This document shows, piece after piece, positions 21,707 through 34,775 of a stretch of 64,000 nt of DNA. Below the pieces are notes generated by a model. It ran no database searches. It had not been told where the DNA came from and saw only the letters and a program-made list of their open reading frames with translations. The stretch is from assembly GCA_023014335.1 (NCBI GenBank), contig JAECYW010000005.1, positions 310,001 through 374,000 on the forward strand, written 5' to 3'. Made by a program: the position numbers and the translations under genes. The stretch comes from Galerina marginata. Taxonomy: Eukaryota > Basidiomycota > Agaricomycetes > Agaricales > Galerinaceae. Within the stretch, counting starts at the first letter, position 1. The number at the start of each line of letters is the position of its first letter.

Positions 21707-22815
21707 ATGTCGGATATTCCTTCACGAACCCAAGGAGTCGACGATCCGAAAGCATCAATCATTTCGTATTCCGGGTCTTGGACTTCCATTGAAAATAGCG
21801 CGGCGTACGGTGGCTCGCTCCACAAGACTACAGCAACAGGCGCCTCGGCTACCTTATCCTACACTGGTAAGCCCTTTGTGGATTTGAATCGCGGCATACC
21901 GAGGACATTATTTACCAGGCTCTCACCTTGTGAAGATCATCGGAGGCATACAACCATGCGTCAATAATATCAGCGAATTGGTTGAATACCAAGTGGTAAT
22001 GGATGGTGTGGTTGATGCGCGCAAGACTATTGCGTGTACAAACCAATTTCAACTTTCGGTCGCATTGTATAACGGGGCCGATGAAAATCCAGGGGGTAAT
22101 ACTCGCCATGTTGTAACAATCTCGAACCTCGGCCCCGCTTCCGCGCCATTGATCATAGACAATTTTGCCTATGTTGTCTATCTGCCAAAAACCAGCATAC
22201 CGGCCGGAGCGCTGCCCTCTTCTACAGGTTCTTCAGACGCGGTGAATGCCAATGCAAGTGCGGGGGCTGTGACTCAAACGGTTGCTACAGGTGCATTCGC
22301 TTTCCAAGCTCGTTCAGGCTGAATTATTAAACTAACAAATATATAAAGAGCTTATAGTAACCACCGTGAACGGAATTACAACTTTTACGCCTGTACTTAC
22401 CACCCTAACGATTGCAGTGGCGTCGACAGGTGCTGATTCATCGACAATAGGCCGCCATCCTGCCCACCTCCTAGCTCCTGTCATCGGCGGGGTCGTCGGT
22501 TCTGTCGTTGTTGCAGTTATCCTGTTTTTCATCGGTCGAAACCGTTGGCGGAGACGAAGCTCAAAAAGGTCGACATTTCTCGCTGATAAATTTGCTGAAC
22601 ACGTTTCTCCGTTTGATCTCGATCCACATCAATCTCGAGAGGTTGCAGAATCGTTGACAAACGTCCATTCTCACTTTGATCCCCACCGACATGTCTCACA
22701 CACTCATCCATCAGCATCATCCTTCCGTTCTAACAGCATCTATGATGCGCAAGGGAATTCCACGATTTTCCGAAGTGAAAAAGCGATGGACGAAAAACCT
22801 GGGTATGGGTACTAG
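21707..22815 (+). CDS. single-pass membrane protein with beta-sandwich-like ectodomain, copy 1, 329 aa
   Basis: Exons 21707-21866, 21919-22290 and 22358-22815 are joined in phase (introns GTAAGC...TTACCAG and GTGCAT...TTATAG). The N-terminal part (DDPKASIISYSGSW...GGSLHKTTATGASATLSYTG...) has the pattern of a common basidiomycete ectodomain thought to bind carbohydrate. It is followed by a Ser/Thr-rich stalk, a membrane helix at about residues 215-236 and a basic stop-transfer RNRWRRRSSKR, then a cytoplasmic tail of about 90 residues. No signal peptide precedes the ectodomain at this start, so either the helix acts as a signal anchor or a short upstream exon was missed. A tandem duplicate lies at 24414. 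Function unknown; cell-surface sensing or wall anchoring is the usual guess. Confidence 0.8.
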
Positions 22816-24413
22816 CAAGTAGGTTTATCAGTAGGCGCCGTGACACCAACATTTCACCGGTGCATTTCTCTGAGCGTTTGTTCACTTTAGTGCACCCGTT
22901 GAACTCTGAGTACTACTCGTATGAAAGAGTTTAATATTTATTTACATCTTAAATATTTATCACCTCTTCCAAATGCATTCCTCTCAGTTACGCAACCCTC
23001 CACTCAATAAGTAATGTCTGCACATTTCGGGTTTCATTCCAAATCATTCCATACTGCATCCTTCTAATTTCCCATCATCTGGAAGCCTCTCTTCCTTCGC
23101 TTCGTCGTTCCAGCTCCAGCTGTGCGTTATGTCAAGGAAACAACGACGAGATATATTATTAATATTCCCATATTTGTTCACTGTCATTGCCTTAGCTTTG
23201 CTTAATGGTGAGGTGAGTTTTAACCGGTACGGTCCATTGCTGAACGCCGGTGTCCGAGATTAAACCGATGCTGGGGCTGACACCATCGTCTCGGGACGGG
23301 TTGTGGCACTTTAGCGTTAAAAAATCTTGGATACGATCCACCTACAACTGACCAGGTGTGAAACACTGGACTCCGCCGCTCCTGGTTGTTTAATTCGAAC
23401 TTTCCAACATATCAGGGGTCTCGCTTTTTGTCTCGAATATAGAGCAACACACAAGTTTTCGATTGATAGAGTCACTCATCTCTAAGCCACTGCACAGACA
23501 TCCGGAGGCTGTACCATGTGGAAGGGTACTTGCGGCTACAGGCGGGGACAAGACGTTTGATACCTCCAACGCGTGGAAACCCGTGATATTTATAACCTCA
23601 GATAAAATTTCAGCCCGAAAATGCCATATTTTACAGACGACAGCATCTTTACCAAAAAGCAATAAATATATTCGACGTCTAATTACGTACCAAATCGCGG
23701 ATTTTGATATCAAAATCAGCCCAATCGATGGGTAAGAAAGGACACGAGCTAGAAATGAGGATTGTGATAATTATTACGTTGTCGCCCTGAACCCCTTGTA
23801 CAGAAATCAGTCCACTACGATCGTTGGCATGGAAGGACGGGTTTGAAAAAATTATTGCCAGAAGCCCAACAGATGCCACTGACACAGTAGAAACTGGTAG
23901 ACGAAGTATACGTGCTGTGCCTCGGAAGTGTAATCCTCAGAGCCCAGCAGAGAGTCAGAGACCAAACACCCACGTGTGGCTATATTTAACCCTCGGGATC
24001 ACCGGTATTGTTGCCAACAAGTACCACAAACATCGCCCACCGAAGAATGTTGATTCCATGTCGAATCATAGGTTTTCTATGATATCCAAGTTTGGCATCA
24101 CCTACACAGCCCCCTTGACAATTTTTAACCAATACAGATCATTGACGGCCTCAGCGCGAAACATTGATGTGTTATTTACACAACATACATCCGTGTGAGG
24201 CGGTGATGTCTGGCTGAATCCCATACCAACAACGAAGACGATGGCTTAAAGAATGTAGACCCTACCTCTAGTACCTTGTTCGCTTCAAGGGCGCTGCCCC
24301 AACTACACTCTTTCTCCCCACTTTCGCTCAACTAGTGGAGTCGTTCTTCGACCACAACCCACAAAGTCTAAGAAACCAACTGGCTACCATTCCCTTCGGT
24401 CAAACATAGGAGT
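22816..24413. other. intergenic between the tandem membrane protein genes
   Basis: No gene recognised. It holds an 18-bp perfect palindrome GATTTTGATATCAAAATC at 23700-23717. The last 170 bp resemble the promoter of the first gene. Confidence 0.45.
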
Positions 24414-25755
24414 ATGTCCGGTACTTTGACACACAACCAAGGCGTAGATGACCCCAAAACATCAATCATTTCGTATTCCGGTTCTTGGACTTCCGTTTCG
24501 AATGATGCCGCATACGGCGGGTCCTTGCACCAAACCACATCGGTAGGCGCTTCGGCTACCTTGTCCTACACTGGTGAGTCCTTACCAACATTGAGTCAAG
24601 GCGTAACGAGGAGTTCTTTAACCAGGCTCTCTACTTGTGAATATCGTCGGCGGTGTACAACCATGTGGCAAAAATATCAGTGGACTGGTCGAATATCAAG
24701 TGACAATGGACGGTGTTGTGGGTGGACACCAAACTATCGCATGCGCCAACGAATTCCAAGTTGCGGTCGCGTTGTACTCCGGTAGTGGTGGAACTGTGGG
24801 AGTCAACGCTCGCCACATGATAACACTCACAAACCTAGGACCCGCTTCAGCCCCTTTGCTCTTGGACAAATTTGATTACATCGTTTTTCCAACAGCTGCC
24901 CTATCCACCGACTCGCCGGCCCCTACTACGGGCCCGAATGCCAGTCCAAGTCCGGGGGCTGTGACTCAGACGGTTGCTACGGGTGCGTTTTTACTTCTTA
25001 AGTCTGAACAGACTGAACTATTCCGCTGATAAATAAATAAAGAGTTTATAGTAACCACTATGAACGGAATTGCTACCACTTCTGCTGTACTTACCACCCT
25101 AACAATTGCAGTGGAATCGACAGGTACTCGTTCATCACTAGGCAGCGGTCGTTCTGCCAAGCTCATAGGTCCTATCGTCGGTGTGGCTAGTGCCGTCGTG
25201 GTCATTGCGGCCGCCATTTTTTTTATCCTGCGACGCCGCTGGCAAAGACACAATTCCTCCAAATTCTCATCTCTCGCCAAAGAAAATTCCGGGGACATCA
25301 CCCCTTTCAATCTCAATTCACATCATTCTGAATCTCAAGAGGTGACAGAATCGAACTTCCGGTCTCATTTGGAGAAACGTCAACAGGCTTCACTCCCTCA
25401 TTCATCGTCACCGTCCAATCGATTGCAGACTCGTGGAATGCATAAAGGTGGTATACTTCTTCGAAGTGAGCAACTTGGACCTGGAACGACCTCAGCTCAA
25501 GCCCACAGCGGTCCCTCAACTCAAGTGCCCGAATCGTCAACGTCAGCAGCACGATTATTAGGTCCCCTTCCACAGCCAACTACCTCTCTTTCACACGACA
25601 CACATTCTCATGATGGAAATATCGAAATCTCTGGAAATCATGACCAGTCTGCAACGACGAATCCTACACTCCTTGACGTTCCTCCGTCATATGAAAGCGT
25701 CAACAATCCCGTACGTCCACTGGACGCCCCGGAGCCATCACAGGATAGTAATTAA
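24414..25755 (+). CDS. single-pass membrane protein with beta-sandwich-like ectodomain, copy 2, 406 aa, PPxY tail
   Basis: Exons 24414-24573, 24626-24982 and 25052-25755 have the same phases and an identical first exon length (160 nt) to the gene at 21707, showing tandem duplication. The ectodomain is strongly similar (DDPKTSIISYSGSWTSV, YTGSLLVNIVGGVQPC, LTNLGPASAPLLLDKFDYIV). The membrane helix is near residues 210-232, followed by RRRWQRH. The cytoplasmic tail is about 80 residues longer than in copy 1, is rich in Ser/His/Thr, and contains DVPPSYESV. That is a PPxY motif, a known ligand of WW domains in ubiquitin-ligase and arrestin systems, and copy 1 lacks it. This points to different trafficking or turnover of the two paralogues. 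Confidence 0.8.
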
Positions 25756-26059
25756 CCATACCTTGATACTTTCGCTTTTTTCTCTCCTTTAGGGTATTAT
25801 GCGTAACACATTCTTTGTAAATAGAGCGGATTTGTACATCTTAATCGACAAATACCATTTGTCCATGGCGATTATCTCAATAATCCTTTCGCAGTAGTCG
25901 AATACACATCCACCAAAAGAAAGAAGAAATGCACAAAACGGAAAGAGTAAAGTAAAGTGGTTGAAGAAGAAAAAAACCCGTCCGTCCGTCCATCTATCCG
26001 TCACGCGTCCTGATTCACGCATACTCCGAAGCAGCCCACCGAAAGCGCCTACCCACGCC
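25756..26059. other. intergenic
   Basis: 3' flank of the membrane protein gene; CCGTCCGTCCGTCCATC short repeat near 25979-25993. No gene. Confidence 0.4.
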
Positions 26060-26830
26060 TATACATAACAACACAATACTTCTCCTCTGCCTTTGTCCCG
26101 TAGATTCCCATCTCTACGATGATCTGCGGTCGATTTCAATTCCTCAGTCCCGCTCCTACTGCTGTAGTGCCAGGGGCAAACAGAGCGGACACGGGGCGAA
26201 TCTAACCCAGTCGAGGTCGTGTTGCCGTGGCAGCGAGGTTCGAGTTGGAATTAGACCCTGAATCAGAGGAGGATCCGAGCCCAAAGCAGCCCCAAGGAGG
26301 AAGAGATGGTTAGCCTAGGGGGTGGACCAATCCTAGGCGTTGTAGGAGTGGAGAGAAGCTTAGGAGGGAAGTAGGGAAGTAGGGGTGCTGCTCTTGAGGC
26401 GGCGACTGAGGCGGGAGTTTCTGCTGAGGAGGTAGCGGGTAGGATGATATGGAGAGATTGGCGAAACAGTTGACAAATCTCTGGATTTGAATCTGGGGGG
26501 GGTGCGGCTCCGGACATGACGAACCCGGGTGGATAGTTGACCGGCGTCTGCGGTGGCAGCTATCGGCAGCCTCAATTTCTGCTGGAGCTAGCTGATGTGC
26601 ATGGGGACGCGACTGCGATTGCTGCTTGTCCACTTGCTCGTCCACCTTTCTCGCCATCTGCCTAAGCCATCATCAGTCAATCGTCGTCATTATCAGAGAG
26701 CAGCACTTACATCGGTGGGTATCAAGGCATCCACTCTCTGCGGCGTGTTATATTTCACCGTCTAGAGGTGGCGGTGGGAGAGCCGGTGCGCCTGGGTTAA
26801 GGTTCAGATTCAGAGACCAGGCATTGACGG
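26060..26830 (-). pseudogene. SKT5/CHS4-like deletion-derivative pseudogene, copy 2
   Basis: The segment keeps both ends of the gene but has lost most of the middle. At 26600-26657 the start of exon 2 reads MARKVDEQVDKQQSQSRPHA, against MARKLDEQVYRQQSLTRPHP in the intact gene. 26340-26600 corresponds to the Gln/Pro-rich part, 26290-26335 to part of the Sel1 region, and 26060-26280 to the extreme 3' end, where CVVM (the CaaX box) is still readable but the stop codon has changed to a sense codon. 26700-26830 holds decayed exon 1. Its right flank equals that of the pseudogene at 3.9-5.3 kb. Confidence 0.8.
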
Positions 26831-28229
26831 GGTCGGATATGAAGCCTAGACGTGGATGGATGAGCTCGAGCGTTCCAAGGTGTCGCCAACGTAATACCTC
26901 ATCCGAAAGGACACCAGGCGAAGTTACGAACTACAGCTGAACTCACACCGACAGAGCCAACAGAGCGGTTTCGGATAGGGTTACAATGTACGTATTCCTC
27001 AGTGATGCATCTTTGTAGAGGGCGGTAAGAGACTACGGTGTCAGAGTTGCTCAGATATGAGAAGGAGGAACGGGGAAGTCGAGCCGTCCTTCAGGAAAAC
27101 ATTGATGACGGTGGGACGTGCAGAACTTACATTACGTAATGGGATAGCCAGCGTCCGAATGCGGTTCTGACCGGTTGCTCAAATTACTACTTATGAAAGA
27201 TTTCTTTTATTCTCGTAAGTAAAGTGAGCACCGAGTTTAGGAGGTTGTTTTATGAGAAATATTAGGAAAATGTGCCATTTAAGTAATTTATCAAGGCGAA
27301 ATTGAACAACGCCGTTTTTAAAGTCCGAGTCTGTGTCTTCCACGTATTCGGACCAATCTCGATCTTCAGCCTCCCACGAAGACCGAGAGTCAATTAAGGC
27401 AAGAAAAGCAGTCAAAGAAGAACAGCCTGGAGATGAGGATATGCTCGATGAGAATGACGGAGAGTGTACTTTGCGAGCAGGCTCGAGAGTCAAAATTTGA
27501 GCGCTTGATGGATTTCTTGGCCGTTTTCTCCGTTAAGTGAAGAGAAATTGGGACTGGCCAAGGGCTCTAGAAGAGGTCAGGAAGAGGAGGTCAAATGCCA
27601 AACCGAGATACAGTATTTTATGTGTCTTGTTTCTATAAACACATACCCCTCGATTTCAGAGAATCCCTCGTTCTTATCCTCGCCCCCGCTGATGCTTACA
27701 GGGTCAATGCGAGCGAGGGTGCCCGTGAGGCGAGGGGGAGTTTAATTGATCGCGACATTCCTAGAATAAGGCAGTTTTTTGGGATTAACGACTACTTGAG
27801 GACGAGAGAGAATTCAGTAAGGTCGAAAGCCTGAGAGGAAGCAAGGGCAATTAAACACTTAAGTTTAAGCTCTCGTTTCATCGATTAACTTCCGTAGTCC
27901 CATGCTCGTCGTTCAGAGCCGAAGCAAGTGTCCAAAAAATTCCAAGCTGATATAGCAGTTTCTGACGAGCTTATACGGCTATTTCTTTTTATGTCGCCTA
28001 GCAGGTATCATAACTCGATCATAACGAACGAAAACGACGAGTACAATAGTAAAATCGAGATTGGAATAGAAGGGTTTCAGGGAAGAGATTAAGGAAACGA
28101 AAAAGGATTGAGTGAAAATATCCCATAGAAGGAATAGCGGAACGTGCAGGAAATAATCAACCCAAAAAAGAATACGCAGGAGGAAAACTCATCGCTCCGG
28201 AATCAATCCATGCCGGCCACAGACTGCTT
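26831..28229. repeat. segmental duplication, copy 2 (partner of 3896-8600), then unassigned
   Basis: 26950-27990 matches the flank of the first SKT5 pseudogene but without either transposon insertion found there. 27990-28229 has no recognised content; a CGATCATAACGAACGAAAACGACGAG stretch is simple-sequence-like. Confidence 0.6.
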
Positions 28230-30739
28230 GATGGAAGTACTCGTGCTCGCAATGATGTAAAAGCTACAAGTAGGAACTATTAAAGGCATCGTTCTGTGTC
28301 GTTCGTGTTTGTTAGCTGGAGCACCGTGATAAAGCAGTCACTGAGGAAAGTAGAGATAGCGGAACGTGCAGAAAATAATAGACCCGAGGAATACGATAAG
28401 AAAGGAAGAAAATCAGCGCAATGGTGTCAACTTATGTATATCACAGCCTGCTTGACGGAAGTACTCAAGCTCTTGTTGACGCCATATTGTAGATATAGTA
28501 GATGTAGATCCAAATTATTCGTCAATAAGCTAGTAACTCACCAACAGCATAGACGTTAAATAAAAGCAGAAGCGGTGCGAAGGACGGAATGAGAAGCGAA
28601 TTTGAGCCTTCGAACCCATCAAGATGAAAAAGTACAGCTCCGAGTGGGAGACTGTCCAACCTCCATCTTGAAGTACAGCGCGTTCTCTGTCCAGTCCGAA
28701 GCCTGCTTGATGCTCTGGACCAGACACACAGGTGATTAAGAATCCCGTCCTGTCTTTTGGTAGCAGTACAAGGAAATCAAAAGAAAGCAGAAGCAAAACC
28801 CAGGTCAAGCTCGAAGACCAGCATTTCATTTCGCAATCGTAGTATCCGCTGGGGAGTTGGTGTTACACAGTACCCCTGAAGGCAGCTCGTCATTCAGTTC
28901 TTGCCATCCCCGTAAGCTCATCCAAAATCATTAGCACATCGTTTTACGTCTCTTCAGTCGCTGAGAGACGTCAAGCAGATGAGCATGTGAAGAAAGAAAG
29001 AGGGCAGCGCAGGATGGGAGATGGGAATTAGGAGGTGTGCAGAGGGTGGACGATATTTCGGTAAGGAAGATCTGAGTCAAAGGCAGTGTTTTTTTTCGAG
29101 TTTCATTTCATATCATCCTACCATCCGCTGGGTAATCGGTCGTCCTCAGTAAACCTCGGCGCAACTACTTTCGCATGATTGTCCCCTTACCGTCTCCATA
29201 CTGCCCAACCCGATGAACATGCAAAGAGAGCAGCGGTGGGGAGGGTAAGAAGGTAAGACGTAGGAGGAGCGCCGCGGGTGTTCTGGGACCAGGCGTCTTA
29301 CAGGCGCATCGGGTGGTGGATGAGGGACGTTGGAGGTAGATTTAAATTCTGGACTTTGGATTCCAGAGGCGCGTCTCACGTTGACAGTGTACTGTAGATA
29401 TAGTAGATTCAGATCCAAATTCATCCAGTAAGCAAGTATCTCACCGATGGTGATGTTATTTGCAGCGCGTTCCGTTTTATTCAATTGTCAGCTGGAGTGT
29501 AAAGGCTGGTCGTTTCGTTGTCGTCATTGTCAGAGGGAGTGGGTGCAGGGAGCCCGAGCGCGAGGCGGATGCGGAGGTGGGTGCAAAGGACGAGAAAAAG
29601 AACCAAAAGGCAAAAAGGCATCGAGATGAAGGAGGACAGCCCCGAGTGTGAGGTTGTCTAGCCTTCACCTTGAAGTCCAGCGCGTTCTCAGTCCCGTCCG
29701 ACGCCTACCTGTTACCTAAGCCCGGACCCATGTGGTTACTCGTATGCAACCCGCCCTGTCTTATCTGTGGATAAAAATAAGAATACGTAGCCCAGTGATC
29801 TAGGTTTCGTTCGTCGTTGGATGCTATTGGCGGCCCACGAGCGTGTAGGAACGTGGACATCATAAGAGGGAAGCTTAAGGGCAACCCAGAGAGGCAGCAT
29901 ATCATTCCGTTTCCGTTTCGTATCACCCCGCCGTAGGATTAGGCTCACTCCGGCACCCTCGGCGCATTAACATATTCCTCGGTACTGTTCCCGTACTGCT
30001 CTTCTTGCTTGACCTTCTTTCAAGAGGATGCTCACTGCACATCCGCCGTACATGTCTTTCATTCACATAGGTAAGAGATAAGAAATGTAGAGCAGATGAG
30101 CGTGCGAAGAAGGCAGGAGAGCAGCACGGGGCCGGATAAGGATATGTGGAAGGTAGGAGGTGCGCAGTGGTTGTTCGATATGTCGGCCAGGATGCTCAAC
30201 CACCAGCATTATGTTTTCGTATCCGCCCGCTGTCTAATTGGTCTCACGCGGACACCGTGACCCTCTGCGCAGCGGTTACACTTCCAAACCACCACACCCA
30301 TACCACTTTCCCAGATGAATATGGGAAGAGAACAGGAGCGCAGCAGCAGCAGGGTGAGGAAGACGTACATAAGACGTAAGACGTGCGCCGAGGTGTTCAG
30401 AGGTGAACACCGTTACAATCTCGGAGATGCCAGGACCACCAAGCAAGGAATGACGACGGTGATGTCAGCAAAGTGAAGGGGCTGGACGGCTGTGGAAGCA
30501 CTGCCTGGTGGTGCAAAGTTGGGGCGACGTGGGCGCGGAGGTAACTGGGAACTTGACGCTGAAAGTGTCAGCACCCAGCGGCTCGAAGAGAAACCAGGAT
30601 TAGACCGAAGCCAGTAAGATTCGAGGCAAATTTGTCGTTCAAGACGAAACCATCGATATCGATAGCGGTGATAATCGCGGAACCACATGTGAAAGCGGGA
30701 AAGACGGAAAAACAAACACACGTGGCTTTGCATTACCTA

Positions 30740-30900
30740 ATCGTACAGAAATCCAACCTCACGATGCGCAACGCCCACGCCATCAAAAGCTATTCAGCCT
30801 ATATCTTCTCTCCTCTCCTCTCCTCTGTCCTCATTACAGTCCATCCACTCATACCCATGTCTACACCCCCTGTCCTACCCCGTCCATGGACCATACGAAA
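30740..30900 (+). pseudogene. SKT5-like 5' fragment (promoter end plus first codons)
   Basis: CATCAAAAGCTATTCAGCC... followed by an ATG at 30857 that reads MSTPPVLPRPWTIRND, against MSAPPVPPRPYETND in the intact gene. Similarity ends within about 50 nt of the ATG, where other module sequence follows. Confidence 0.7.
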
Positions 30901-33900
30901 CGACGAACAGCGGAACCTGCAGTATGGCAGTAAACACTAAAAAAAATTACGTAGGAAGAAAACTTGTCTCGACGGAACCAATCTATTCCAACTCGCAGAC
31001 TGCTTGACAGAAGTGCTCGTGTTTACGGTGACGGACAAACTACGAGTAGTCACTCGTCAATGGTACAGACATTTAATTAGAGGCATCGTTTTGTTCTGTT
31101 CGTTTTTATTAGCTGGAGCACCATGAAAAAGCGGTCTCTGAGGCAGGGAGATAGTGCCAGTGGAATGCGAAGGAAAAAATAGAGCCAAGGAATACGTATA
31201 GATGGAAAGAAAAATCGGTGATGGTATCAACCCATTCTTACTCTCAGCCTCCTCGGGTGTGTTGAGGCTCTCGCTGACGGCATGCTCTGGATATAATGGA
31301 TTCAAAATACGAATTTATTCGTCAATAAGCTGGTAATTCACCGACAGCATAAGCGTTAGGAGCATTGTTCTGTTCTGTTCTGTTAGTTCGTTGTAATCAT
31401 CGATTCATCGGAGGAAGAGCATGCAGCAAACACAAGGCGGAGGCTGGTGCGAAGGACGGAATGAGAACTGATCGGCCATTCGGTACATCGAGACGAAGGA
31501 GTACAGCTCCGAGGGGAGATTGTACCGCCTTTACCTTGAAGTCCAGCGCGCTCTTGGTCCCGTCCGACACCAGCTCGATGCCATGGGTAGTACACCGGTG
31601 AATAAACATCCCATCCTGTATTCGCATAGGTGACAGTACAAGAAAGCTATAAGAAGGAGAAGCAGGACCGAGATCAAGCTTGAGGACCAGAGTTCCGTTT
31701 CGCGTCATCACACTACTGGTATCCGCTGGAGACTTGGTATTACACAGTCCCCAATGCCCATGAGTGCCACTCGTCATTCAGTTCTTACCACCCCTAGTGC
31801 CACGCCTGTTTCGGTCTTTCAGAGGTAGCACATCCCACTTACTTCTCTTCAGTCGATGAGAAATGTAGAGCAAATGAGCGTGTGAAGAGCAGGAGAGCAC
31901 CACGGGATGGATAAGTAGAGGGTATGAAGTGGAGGTGCGCAGTGGGTGGTCAATATGTTGGCGAGGAAGCTTCGAATCGAAGGGCAGCGTTTCATTTCAT
32001 ATCATTCCGCCATCCGCTTGGTAATCGGTCTTCCTCGGTAGACCTCGGCGCAACCACTTTCCTTCTATTCCCCGATAACCGCTTCCATGTTGCCCAGCCC
32101 GATGAACGCGTGAAGGGAGCAGCGGCGGAGGAGGATATGTGGAAGGTAAGAGGTAGGAGGAGCGCCGAGGGATTTCTAGGACTGGGGCCTTATACGCCAA
32201 ACGCGCAGCGGGGTGGTTGATGAACAACTTGAGAATCTATATTCTATACTCCAGACGCGCGTTTCGCGTTGACGAGGTACTGTAAAAATATTAGATCATA
32301 GCCAAATTCATCCAATAAGATACTAACTCACCGATGGTATTGAGATTTTAAGCGTTGGATGTTGAAGACGGGTCGGTTCGCCATCGTCTTCGGATATAGC
32401 AAGTGCGAGAGTGAGAACGAGCGCGAGCGCGAGGCGCAGGCAGGTACACAGGACGGGACAAAGAATCTCCGGACTATAACCACATCGAGATGAAGGAGTA
32501 CAGCTCGGAGTCGAGGTTGTCCAACCTTCATTTTGATGTTCCAGGCGACTCTCGGTCCCGTCCGACACTCGATGCCTGAACCCCGAAGATGGGAGGCGTC
32601 CCAGCGATCTAGGTTTCGTCATTAAATTTTTTTACGGGCGCGTACCAGTCCAAAACCGTCGTCAGAAGGAAGTAGACACGGAAGATTTAAGCTCAAGCTC
32701 GAGAGGCAGTATTTTCGTTCCGATTTCGTATTCACCCAAGGAGTAGGTCACACTCGGGCAAGTGAACATCATAAAAACCGTCCCAGTACCGCTTTTTTCC
32801 CGATACGTATGCGAGGAGCGGGAAAGCGGCGACGTGGGAGGGTAAGTGAGACATGAAAATGCGCCGAGTGTGGTCCTGAACCTAGGTTGACGGTTGAATC
32901 GAGAAGAACAAGTGGTCGCTCGAGGGACAGGGAGGGTGGAGATCAAGACCTTAGACCCCAGAGGCGGCATTTTGGAGGCGTAAGTCATTAACGTAGCCCC
33001 TTAGGAACCCTTAGGAACGTACAAGTCCAGCCCAAGAACATCACAAGACGTAACAAGTGAGAAGGGAGAGATAAGACGAACCCGCGTCGTTTCGTTCGTA
33101 TTCATATCATCCCGCCGTAGAACTCGTCTCACTCAGGCACCCTCGGCTCGCATTTTCCAATTTCAGTTACAATGATGACCATCCCCACTGCTCTGCCCGA
33201 TAACAATATAAAGAGAGTGCTAGCAGCGACGAGGGAGGGTACGCGAGAGTTGGAAAATAATGCGCCGAGGGTTGTCGGTTTGTCGCGGACTTGGAAATGG
33301 CGGTTGAATCGAGGCAGCGGGAAGTGGGAAGTGGGGCGGGTGCAGAGATCGTCTACATTGACACGGCGATGATGAGGATGAGGATGAGAATGCGGGGACG
33401 AATGAGGTTCGTTGTAGGAAGTCACGTACACGGAAGGGAAGACGACTTGACGAGTTACAAGGAGGTTTGGTTATAGAAGTGCGGGCAAGGTGAAGGAGCG
33501 AGAAAAAAGCACTTAAGTATTGAGGTGAAGATGCGGGATTAAGCTCGAAGCCCAGCGTATGGTTCCTAACTGGTGTGGTTTTCGTTTTTCGTTTTCGTAT
33601 CATCCCGCCGCCTGAATCGGCCCACCACTCCGGCACTCGACGCAGAACTACGCGTCACAAAGATGACATCCCCATACTGCTCTGCCCGACGAAAATGCGA
33701 AGTGAGCAGCGGTGGGGGTGGGCACAAATGGCTGAGACGTAGAACCTGAGCCGAGGGTGTGGGTATTCCTGGACCGGGCGGTTTGAAGTGAAGATCCAGG
33801 ATCAAACTCGAGGGGAGGGGCAGCGTTCCGTTCCGTTCCGTTTCGGTTTCGTATCAACTGCTTAAGCCTTAGAGTCACTCTCACAAAGACACCTTCGGCG

Positions 33901-34366
33901 CACGGTGCGTAAGCAAGCACATCTCCACACTGGTTTGCTTGATGACGATGCGACTGCTACTGCGATTGCGATACCAGTAGAGGGGGTGGAGATAGCTAGG
34001 ACCTGCGTCGAGGGTGGTACGAGAGCTTCCCTTGCGTTGAATCGAGGGCAGTGGGAGGGACGGGGTGAATAAAGATCGAGACTATGGACTTTGGATTGGG
34101 AGGCGCCGTTATAGTTTCGGAGGCGTCGGGGAGGACGGTTAGTTGTAGGGCGCCAAGAGCAAGAAAGGAACGACGGTGAGCTGACATGAAGCTAGGGTCT
34201 GCGCGGCTGCGGAGGCACTGCCTGTGGTGCGTAGTTGGGTCGAGGTGGCTGAAGCACCTGGGTCCTTTGCCGGAGGTTACAGTCTCAGAACAAAGCAGCT
34301 CGAAGAGACACCAGAATTAGACTGAAGCCAGCAAGATTCGAGTCAAAGTCGATGTTCACGAAGACA

Positions 34367-34382
34367 CCATCGATATCGATGG
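34367..34382. promoter_or_regulatory. conserved palindrome CCATCGATATCGATGG upstream of SKT5 5' copy
   Basis: Perfect 16-bp palindrome, also perfect at 46310-46325. One-base variants occur near 55780 and 62862, and decayed forms near 18055 and 30650. All lie at a similar distance from an SKT5 5' end. It may be a transcription-factor site or simply part of the duplicated unit. Confidence 0.4.
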
Positions 34383-34479
34383 TGGTGGTTATCGCGGAAG
34401 GAAAGAAGGACAAACGTGGCTGTGCATTACCTAATCGAACAGAAATCTCCCAAACCTCACGCTGATCACGATGAGCAAC

Positions 34480-34775
34480 GCCAACGCCCATCAAAAGCTA
34501 TCCAGCCTCTCTTCTCTCTTCTCCTCATCACAGTCTATCCCGTCCCACCCCGTCCAAATACGAGACTTCGATGCCCACCCAAATCTGAACGTTGAAGCCT
34601 AACCCAGGCGTACCCCAACTCCTCCCTCTTCCTGCGTCTGCAGTTGGTCCGCAGACGAAGCGATACTCATACAACACAGTTGAGCCTGTATGAGATTTTG
34701 TCACCGCCGAGGTTTGAACACCCGATGATAGCGCCGAGACCGCATAGAGTGGAACCGTCGATACTCACCAAGGTA
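34480..34775 (+). pseudogene. SKT5-like exon 1 pseudogene copy
   Basis: Plus-strand text aligns with exon 1 of the intact gene: AACCCAGGCGTACCCC (NPG), a RLQTKRYS-like segment near 34655, CACCCGATGATAGCGCCGAGACC (HPMIAPRP) at 34719-34741, then GGAACCGTCGATACTCACC before a donor-like GGTAAGTG at 34772. The ATG position has become TATCCC. Frameshifts and stops interrupt it. Confidence 0.75.

Larger units (their letters stand above)
28230..34480 (-). repeat. degenerate repeat-module array, inverted orientation (array D)
   Basis: This is the largest array, about 6.2 kb. Type II modules lie at about 28490-28720, 29390-29710, 31285-31600 and 32270-32590, each beginning with a TAGATTCAGATCCAAATTCAT-like segment. 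Type I cores have their boundaries at 29958, 30388, 32161, 32750-32870, 33137-33272 and 33739. Type III upstream modules (GTAATGCACAGCCACG, TCGATATCGATGG) lie near 30420-30740 and 34200-34440. The overall order is the mirror image of 46.1-52 kb, showing a large inverted duplication that has since decayed. There is no gene inside apart from SKT5 5' fragments. Confidence 0.75.
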
